A stretch of 64,000 nt of DNA, from the NCBI GenBank assembly GCA_013339765.2, contig JABSTR010000949.1, forward strand, positions 62,001-126,000, given 5' to 3'. The translations under genes were made by a program, and so were the position numbers. Below are positions 57,137 through 64,000 of the stretch, one piece after another. How positions within the stretch are numbered: the stretch's first letter is position 1; every line of letters begins with the position of its first letter. This stretch comes from Haemaphysalis longicornis (taxonomy: Eukaryota; Arthropoda; Arachnida; Ixodida; Ixodidae). The notes under the pieces were generated by a model that was not told the DNA's origin, ran no database searches, and was given only the letters and a program-made list of their open reading frames with translations.

Positions 57137-57289
57137 AATCAGTATTCAATCAATCAATCGATCAATCAATCAACCGATAGATGGATCATTCAATCACGTA
57201 ATTGCGTAAATGCTACGTAATTAGGTGGTCCTAGTAAAAGGGCATAGTAAGCCCTTTTTATAGCACCCAAAAAAACAAACTATGTTCGG

Positions 57290-59955
57290 AATAATAATAA
57301 GAATGGTACTTCAGACTGATCCAAACAACACACAACAAAATGAGGGCCCTCTTCTGGACTTGAAGCAGAGCTAACGCAGATCAAGCAGATGCTCAAGTTA
57401 GGTATCAGAGAAGATCCGCAGCTTAAGGCAGAGAATGATGGCCAACTCAAGGCAAAAACCTCTGGCCACCGACAGCGTAACCTAACGACCGCAAGGCTGA
57501 ACCCGTAACGCCAATCCCAGTTTCCGTTAAACCTGCCGAAGCAGAAGTTATGTACGACTCCGAGGCGGACGCACCGACCCTTAAGCGAAAAGCGGGAACT
57601 GAACCCAATGATCCGATCCCAGCACGGAAAAGTTCGTCAAAGGATTGGAAACCAAAATAGATATGCGCCTCGCGAAACCGGAATCGCGGAGTCGGTGAAC
57701 AAGCAACTAGCAAACTTGAACACTGGGGTACTCGCTATTGAAAACGCCCAAGCAATAGCACAACAAACACCAGGCGTAGGCGCATACAAACCCAAGCCCT
57801 ATTCGAGGTTTGGGTTTGTATCCAGGGAAAGTGCCAGAGGGAAATTAAGGAAAGTGCCAAAATAATCGATACCACCAGCGGACACTATGGCCTGCAGTGA
57901 CAATGCGAATATGTATGTCATTTGGCAATAGAACTGCCACTGGTTCAAATGAAAACGGGAGAATTTACGGCAGTTGTCAAGTGACCAGCAGCAACAGGAG
58001 ACGCTCGACTTAACCGTCCTCCAAGAAACGGGGAGCGAGGCTAAAGTATCATGTAAAGAGTAAAGTATCAGCCGTACTACTGCCTTGAACTCGGGTGAAT
58101 TCAGAACAACCGTTATTGCCCTCGTGAAACGTAAAATCACGGCCATTCAACACGATACTGGCATCGCGGCAGTGGGCCACGACCTCGTCCGAAATTATAT
58201 CGGGTAAAAAACGTAGGGAGGGCAGCCTTTTTGTGCTTAACTTGTACAGCAGCCCCCGCCAAAAGCCCCGATTTGCAAACCTCTTTCGCAAAACGCTAGA
58301 GATAGCACGAAAACAGGCACTGGTTATTGCGGGCGACTTTAATGCACCTCACCCTGCCTGGGGTATTGGAAGGACCTCATTGAGGGCAGGCAGCTTTGCC
58401 AAAATGTCCAGAAGATGGGCCTGCAAACGGGACCGCGATGTTCCCAATATCCAGCTATATGCGGACGGCAGACCCATTCTCCTCGTACAGAGCACCAGAG
58501 TCCTTGGTCTTCGCATACAGGCCAATGGTTGCAGCACAGAAATCATAAAGGCGCTCGAAACGAGTGTACACCAGACAGTCTGCCTCATCTCCAGAATTGC
58601 CAACCGGCATCATGGTATGAAAGAAGATAACCTCGTCAGATGAGTGCAGGCTTTTGTTCTTAGCCGCATAGTATACGCGACGCCCTTGTTGGCACTAAAA
58701 TGCACTATGAAAGAAAAAAACCAATAACATGATTAAGCGAGCCTACAAGCAAGCACTGGGTATACCCGTTAGGCCACCCAACGAATATTTTGGAGCGATG
58801 GGGTTCGCAATACCACTGGCGAGCTTGTAGAAGTCCCAAAAATAGCACAACTAGAAAGACTCTCTAAAAACAAAACCGGCAGACACATCCTACAAGAAAT
58901 CCACAACACCTATGAGACCCAACAAGGAAGAACGGTGGATATCATTGTTGAGTAGAGGGCACGTACATTCACAACCCCTCTGCCCAAGAATATGCATCCA
59001 GCACATAACCTACAGCGCAGAAATGAAAGGGCCAAAGCGCTCCAAAAGCGATTCGAACGCTCTGATGACGTGGTCTACGCGGGCGCGGCCGAGTACCGCG
59101 GGCACAACGCCGTGCCCGTGGCAGTAGTCGATCGGCGGGGCCTTGCACAGCCTCAGCAACGATCTGCAGGGACACTCCGGGGGTGGAAGAAGAGGCAGCC
59201 ATTGCCCTAACGCTTTCTTCTACTACAGCAAAATTCATGATAAGCGGTTCCACATCTGCGATCATAAACTTCGCAAAAGGAAGGATCTCACCTGAGGCCC
59301 AAGGAATTCTTAGAGGATTCAGAGAATTAAGACTCCGCGGGGCCCAAATTATATAAGCACCGGCGCACTCTGCACTACCAGGGAACGAAAGCGCTCACGA
59401 GGCAGCTCGAGGTCTGAGCTTCCGAGGCTGCCCAGGAACACCTGAAGCATCGTTCCGCACGGGGCGTAGGGACCTGCATGGTGACCTTATAGGGAGATAA
59501 TTGATCCTTACAGATTAGGGAGGGCCTGATGCCCCGCAGCTGTCGCACCTTGAGAAAGTGGCAGTCAGTAGCGTGGCGTCTACTTCAAGCCTACACTTTT
59601 CAGAACCCGGTTACGTAGAGTCATTGTTAGCCCGGACTCTATAAAAATAACGTGTAAATTATGGTCAGCAAAGGCCGACCTTGAACACATTTTATGAGCT
59701 TGCTCCCTTAAAGTAAAGAGCACACTTCAAGCACTAGACATCACTTCCTCAGAGCAGTGGGAGACCGTGCTGCTCAGTTCAGACCCGGACGTTGATCAAC
59801 TTCCTGGCCGTCCAGATGGCCGAAGACGCCGACAGGGCCCAAGGACTCCTGGCCGCTGTCTGATGGCGGAAGAATGACGGGTACTCCCACCTCACTTCTT
59901 CCCTCACCCCCGTTTCGGGCACAATAAAGTTATGCACTCACTCACTCACGGAAGG
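57290..59955 (+). pseudogene. I-type LINE, ORF1 to 3' tail, with RT core deleted
   Basis: Order on the plus strand. ORF1-like coiled-coil and basic sequence (57370-57870), with DPIPARKSSSKDWKPK and ESVNKQLANLNTGVLAIENA. Endonuclease start (57915, decayed NC..F...R..L, then LQETGSEAK). Then the EN core VLNLYSSPRQKPRFANLFRK, then ALVIAGDFNAPHPAWG (about 58350). At about 58400-58445 the frame passes directly, without a stop, into the RT thumb: NIQLYADGRPILLVQSTRVL, GLRIQANG, then LISRIANRHHGMKEDNLVR. The RT palm with YADD is absent. Later come AAEYRGHNAVPVAVVDRRG (RNase H start, 59085) and ISGSTSAIINFAKGRISPEA (59245), where Gly replaces the catalytic Asp of SDS. Then APAHSALPGNESAHEAARGL, then SSEQWETVLLSSDPDV (59755). 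It ends GCACAATAAAGTTATG plus CACT repeats. Stops and frameshifts elsewhere make it dead. Confidence 0.87.
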
Positions 59956-60339
59956 AGAGGTGTTATTGCTGTCGTTTTTGGGTTGTTTGTTTGTTGCTAT
60001 CTGGGGGAAATGCTTCTGCCACTTCAAAAATGGGCCGTCTTGTCTTATGCGATCTTTGTTCAAGATCAGCAACATAATTTACATGAGTAACTCACGGTCC
60101 AAAATATACAGAAAACAGAAGAAGATCAGAACTCGAAAGGTCTTACCAGAGTCCTCTGGTCTTACTAGCAAAGCGTGGTTATTTAAGCGAACATCTTTTA
60201 TGTCGCATTGGACGGTTGACGTCGAAGGACCACGGCGTCGACACGAGTGATGCAAAAACTCGGGTGAACCAGAGAAAGCTAGAAACGACCGAAGCACGCC
60301 ACCCGGATGCGATAATTAATTATTGCAAACGTTAATTAA

Positions 60340-60610
60340 CGGATTATTAGGGATTAGTAGCAGTTATCAGTGAGGTGGAATAAAGGTGGGTTAAGATTGA
60401 TTAGTGTGGACTAGGGTAGAATAAAATGAATTAGGATTGAATAATGATTGATCAGTGATTAAAGCAATGATTAGTAAGCATGGATTAAGGTGTGTTGAGG
60501 TGGATTAAGATAAATTGAGACGTATTAAGGTGAGCTCAGATGTATTAAGAGATATCCAGATGAATTAACAGGAATTAAGGCGGATTAATGTAGATTCGAT
60601 TGGCTTAGGG
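60340..60610 (+). repeat. degenerate ATTAAGG minisatellite
   Basis: Diverged 10-12-bp units (GGATTAAGGTG, GAATTAAGGCGG, GATTAGTG). It is the inverted counterpart of 23270-23760. There is no coding potential. Confidence 0.72.
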
Positions 60611-60651
60611 ATGCTAAAATTGCATTGCTGCTTTTACTACGTGCGGACGTG

Positions 60652-60661
60652 TATATAAAAG
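60652..60661 (+). promoter_or_regulatory. TATA-box-like motif
   Basis: TATATAAAAG is a near-ideal TATA box. It follows GGACGTG and precedes a GC-richer 60-bp stretch with CGTCACAAC about 25 bp downstream, which could hold an initiator. No transcript or frame can be tied to it. It may belong to a transposable element, since the downstream phrase GTTGGGCTAGTTG (60744) is dispersed in the window. Confidence 0.3.
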
Positions 60662-60922
60662 GTTCCCGTCACAACAGCCCGCCAGACTTTCGCCTTCAAA
60701 GCGCGTAAGGGGTATAGTCTGATAGCGTTCGATGTTGGGCTAGTTGTTGAGGTGAGTAGCGCAACCAAAGACGACGGACAGAAAGGACGCACACGGACAG
60801 AGCGCTAACTTCCAGTTACTGGTTCATTGAAATTAACACATTTATATCCTCTAGGCACATAAAAAAATTTTTCAGAAATTCAGAAATTCTACTAATGCAT
60901 ATCATTTTTTGCCGCTTTTCTA

Positions 60923-62580
60923 GAGAGTGTGAGCTCTTTACAGCCAAAAATGGCTATGAGTAGCGAAGCACGTTGAATTATTTTATTCTTTTTAAGTTTA
61001 TTTTGTTTCTTCTCGCCAATGATTTAAATATATATTATTATAGCGATAAAGGGCTTTTACTTGGCAATATATATATATTTTAGAAACTGCAAGCCGTACT
61101 CCAAAGTTGGCTTGTTTACACTATTTTTAGTAGTATTTCGAACTTTTCTTGCGGACTGTTTTTGTTTATTTCTCAGGGTATTTTTTTTTTTGGAAGGGGG
61201 GAAGATGTGTAAAACACATATTTTTGATTTTTTCAGATCACTCTTGCGAATTTTTTTTATTTTTTGAATGTGGGTTTTTCAATATTCTGCCCGACCAATT
61301 GTCTTAATTAAGGCAAATATAAAAATTAAATGTGTGAATTCCGGCAAATCTGCATTTTTGCGGAAATGCAGGGCGTTATACGGTCCCGGCTGCGGGGATG
61401 CTCAAAAAAGAATGCATTGAAAACACACAAAAGCACAAATACGCTAAGCCAGTACGCGTGTGTATCGTCCCCTTCTAGGGCCGCGGCCTTCCAAATACGC
61501 CATCTCTTCTCTTCTATGTATTAGTAGTTGAAAAGTTAGCACTCTATTCATGTGCGACCTTCTTGTACGCTTTTTTTTTTTTTTTGCGCCATTCACCCCT
61601 TAAAGCACGTTAGAACTTAGAAGACAAATATCCTGAAAAATGTTTCGATAACGAAGACCATTAAATACGTACTCGCCCCCCCCCCCCCCCCCCTTACGGT
61701 GTTGACATGAAGGGTAGACAAAAAAAACCTCGAGAAATTCCGAGCATTGGCATTGTCTACAAGCTTCGTAGCGTTGTTATTCCGCTTGTCTATAATAGAG
61801 TGTGAGTTCTATCAGAGTCCTTCAAAGCATTGAAGGACTCTGGTTCTATACAGCCAGATTTGGCTGTAGGTGGCAAAATACGTTGGGTTATATTATGGTT
61901 TCTAAGTTTGGTTGTGCTTCTTCACGCCAATAATGTAAACTTACACCATTGCAGCAATTAAGTGTCTTTATTTCGCCAATTATATATTTTCCGAAGATGG
62001 AAGGTGCAGTGTAGGTTTGGTCCGCTTTCGCGATTCTTTATTCGGGTTTCCGTCCTTCCCTTCTAAGCTTTTTATTTTAGCCTACGCTTTTTTTTAATGA
62101 GGCGTATGAGGGAGACGTATGAAGGAGGCGTATTTTTGATTTTGTCAGTTGATTATTGCAGCATCGGTATCTTTTCTGAGTTTTCAAAATTCCATTCGAC
62201 AAATGATCTCTATTGACGCTATTACAACGAATAAACATGTGACTTCCGCAAATTATGCATTTTTGTGGAAATGCAGGTCGTTACGCGGTTGGCTCATTTT
62301 CGCTGTTGTTTTATCAGTATTTCTAATGTTCTTTCCCGGCTTTTTTTAAAGCTTAGCTTTCGTTTTTTAGAGGACGTGTATAAGAGGCATATTTTTGTTT
62401 ATTTCATTAGTTCACTTCTGTAGAATTTTTCTTTTTTCTATTTTATGCATTTGTTGGTTTTCAAAATTCCGTTTGACCAGTTATCTCTACTTACGCTATT
62501 ATAACGATTAAATGCGTTGCTTCCGCCAATTCTACGTTCTTATGCAAACGCAGAGCGTTACAGGGTCCTGGCTGAGCATA
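60923..62580 (+). repeat. three diverged tandem units of AT-rich sequence (about 910-bp period)
   Basis: Landmarks repeat at a spacing of about 910 bp. GAGTGTGAG is at 60928 and 61799, with ACAGCCA...TGGCT after each. TTCTTCTCGCCAAT/TTCTTCACGCCAAT is at 61006 and 61917. ATTTTTGATTTT.TCAG is at about 61220 and 62130. GCATTTTTG.GGAAATGCAGG, then CGTTA, is at about 61350 and 62258. A third, shortened unit (62365-62580) repeats the last two landmarks. The units are strongly diverged, with no coding frame. A C-run at 61676-61693 lies between units 1 and 2. Confidence 0.78.
61806..61849. repeat. 30-bp perfect palindrome between 7-bp direct repeats
   Basis: CAGAGTCCTTCAA, AGCA, TTGAAGGACTCTG (61813-61842) is a 13-bp perfect stem with a 4-base loop. 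It is bracketed by GTTCTAT (61806-61812 and 61843-61849). The homologous place in unit 1 of the surrounding array (about 60930) lacks it, so it looks like an insertion. Confidence 0.9.
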
Positions 62581-63969
62581 AACTCGGCAAACAAAAAATG
62601 CTACGCATTGAAAAATTGTAGGCAAATACGGCCGCCGCGGATTGGGCAAAGTAGAGCGAGAGCAAAGCATCGCCGTTTATAATTCGCCAAAGTGGCGTCT
62701 GTCCGTTGCCTTGATTACCGTCCGCAATCCCGGCACAATTGGCTAACGCCACTCGCATGACGGGCGTTGCCTAATCACGCTGAGTGGCTCTTCTGCGCTG
62801 CGATTAAGAGCGGAATCACTGAGCAGGAGATAGACTGAATTCCAGGGTCGGAAGTTGCGGGACGCTGATTAGTTGGGCGCTACAGGGTGGTGCAAAGGTT
62901 ACAGTAGACGCTCGTTATGACGCGAACGGTTTATTATAAATGTCACTTTATTCGGAGGGCTCAATGATACGCCCTAAATTGCACTGAGAGCAAATCGTCT
63001 GCGCTTTCGCGCTTTTAGCGAATTACCGCTTATAACGAAGCTAGTTTTCTGTCCAGAGGGCTTCGTATCTGTATTTTTCACTCAGCGGGAGTTTTTGGTG
63101 CACGTAAACTTACGGGCACGATTTCCAGGAGTGCTCCCACTAAATAGTCAACGCTGCAAAGAACAAAATAATGAGAAACAATTACGCAAACAGTGCGTAT
63201 AGCAAAACTGGTGAATGCGAGTAGCAGAGGTGTTGCAGAGATAGGAAATAATTAAACGCCGCTAGGATCGACGGTAAGAATTAGGGGTGCCAGAGACAAC
63301 ATAGCAATGCGCAACCGAACCCCCTCTTACGCAAGCGGCAAAGGAACCATACGCGTTCCCCTTCTCCTGTACTTTCTTTCTTTGTTTCATTCTGGAAGGA
63401 GAGCTGGTGAAACGCGAAGCTAATTAGGTTTTGGGCCTGCCGCCACCGCCGCATTCTACGCACCTCTCGGCGCAGTCGGTAACACCTAAGCGTTTGCTTC
63501 TTCCCACCGTGCGAGCTCTTCTCGCCGGCTTTGCCGGAATACGGCAGGCTCCGACGAATTCGCTTTGCCGGCGGCGTAATTACATCCGCGCGTATGCGCG
63601 GCAGTCATCCCGCACGCGCCATGACAAGGGCGGCGGAGTTTCGCGCTAACAATCAACTCTGTGCGAACAGATGAGACGCGGGAGCCGCCGTCGCAGCATG
63701 TGCGTGCGTGTGCACGCGGACGAATGTATACACGTAGCACCGAGCTAGTGAGGCAGGCGGTTATACAGGGGAAAATGATGGTTATTAGGCAAACATAGTA
63801 AGCTGTATGTATATATATATATATATACAGACAGAAATAGGGGTAGACACTCAAGAAAGAAAAGGAAAGCAAAGGGGAAAATATAGTAGTTCCTTTAGTA
63901 TCCTTGAAACAGATACAGCATTTTTAAAGATTTTGAAGATAAGATCAAGGAAAGTGAAGAAAAGCTTGG
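62581..63969. other. unassigned DNA with AT microsatellite
   Basis: No gene recognised. An AT repeat lies at 63805-63828. 63420-63740 is CpG-rich; the frames there have no recognised domain. Confidence 0.35.
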
Positions 63970-64000
63970 CCGCAGCGTGGGATCCGAATCCACGACGTCC
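63970..64000 (-). other. possible tRNA-like sequence cut by the window end
   Basis: GCGTGGGATCCGAATCCACG holds a B-box-like core on the minus strand (GGATTCGGATCC) inside 4-5-bp arms that would form a T-stem (CGTGG/CCACG). The window ends at 64000, so the remaining arms, if any, are not visible. Confidence 0.35.

Overview
This window looks like a gene-poor, repeat-dense stretch of a large arthropod genome, most likely a hard tick (Ixodidae). The reasons are: several copies of a tRNA-derived SINE that resembles the Ruka-type SINE of ixodid ticks; fragments of I/R1-like LINEs (endonuclease, reverse transcriptase, RNase H and a Cys/His C-terminal region) and RTE-like LINEs of the kind abundant in tick assemblies; Helitron-like and MITE remnants; many microsatellites; and no long conserved host reading frame. 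Family names come from recognition of motifs, not from a database search. No operon, bacterial or CRISPR structure is present.

Layout. 0-5 kb: degenerate TTAGG-like tract, one copy of a 0.4-kb repeat rich in TGACG motifs (family A), then a broken I/R1-like LINE whose endonuclease part is inverted against its RT-RNase H part (about 2.5-4.8 kb). 5.5-6.6 kb: decayed RTE-like LINE, minus strand. 6.8-9.0 kb: three tandemly duplicated initiator-methionine tRNA loci, one a pseudogene. 9.6 kb: complete SINE with a perfect 13-bp target duplication. 10.3-12.6 kb: 468-bp MITE, then 180-bp direct repeats enclosing a GATTG minisatellite and a Helitron-like fragment. 13-28 kb: mostly unassigned DNA with inverted-repeat elements, a foldback, tandem duplications and minisatellites. 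28.5-40 kb: three more SINEs, RTE-like fragments (one with a 15-bp target duplication), a second copy of family A, the second copy of the 10.3-kb MITE, an I-type LINE end, a Helitron-associated open frame (37.8-38.55 kb) and a 239-bp MITE. 40-46 kb: GC-rich unassigned DNA, a LINE 3' end, a long hairpin, a third family A copy. 46.8-49.3 kb: LINE 3' fragments, one a twin-primed insertion with a 17-bp target duplication, and a BEL/Pao-like gag remnant. 51.8-54.1 kb: a large minus-strand I/R1-like LINE. 54.8-57.1 kb: microsatellites and a 182-bp MITE. 57.3-59.95 kb: a nearly full-length plus-strand I-type LINE that has lost its RT core. 60.3-62.6 kb: minisatellite and an array of three diverged AT-rich units.

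The only plausibly functional genes are the two initiator tRNA genes; each carries stem mismatches. All protein-coding traces are transposable-element derived. Host exons may exist in the CpG-rich patches (about 32.6-33.3, 35.4-35.7, 41.0-42.0 and 50.9-51.2 kb), but none can be supported from sequence alone. The clearest biology here is the retrotransposition record: target-site duplications, 5' truncation, inverted 5' ends, and LINE 3' tails that end in different simple repeats and apparently seed microsatellites.
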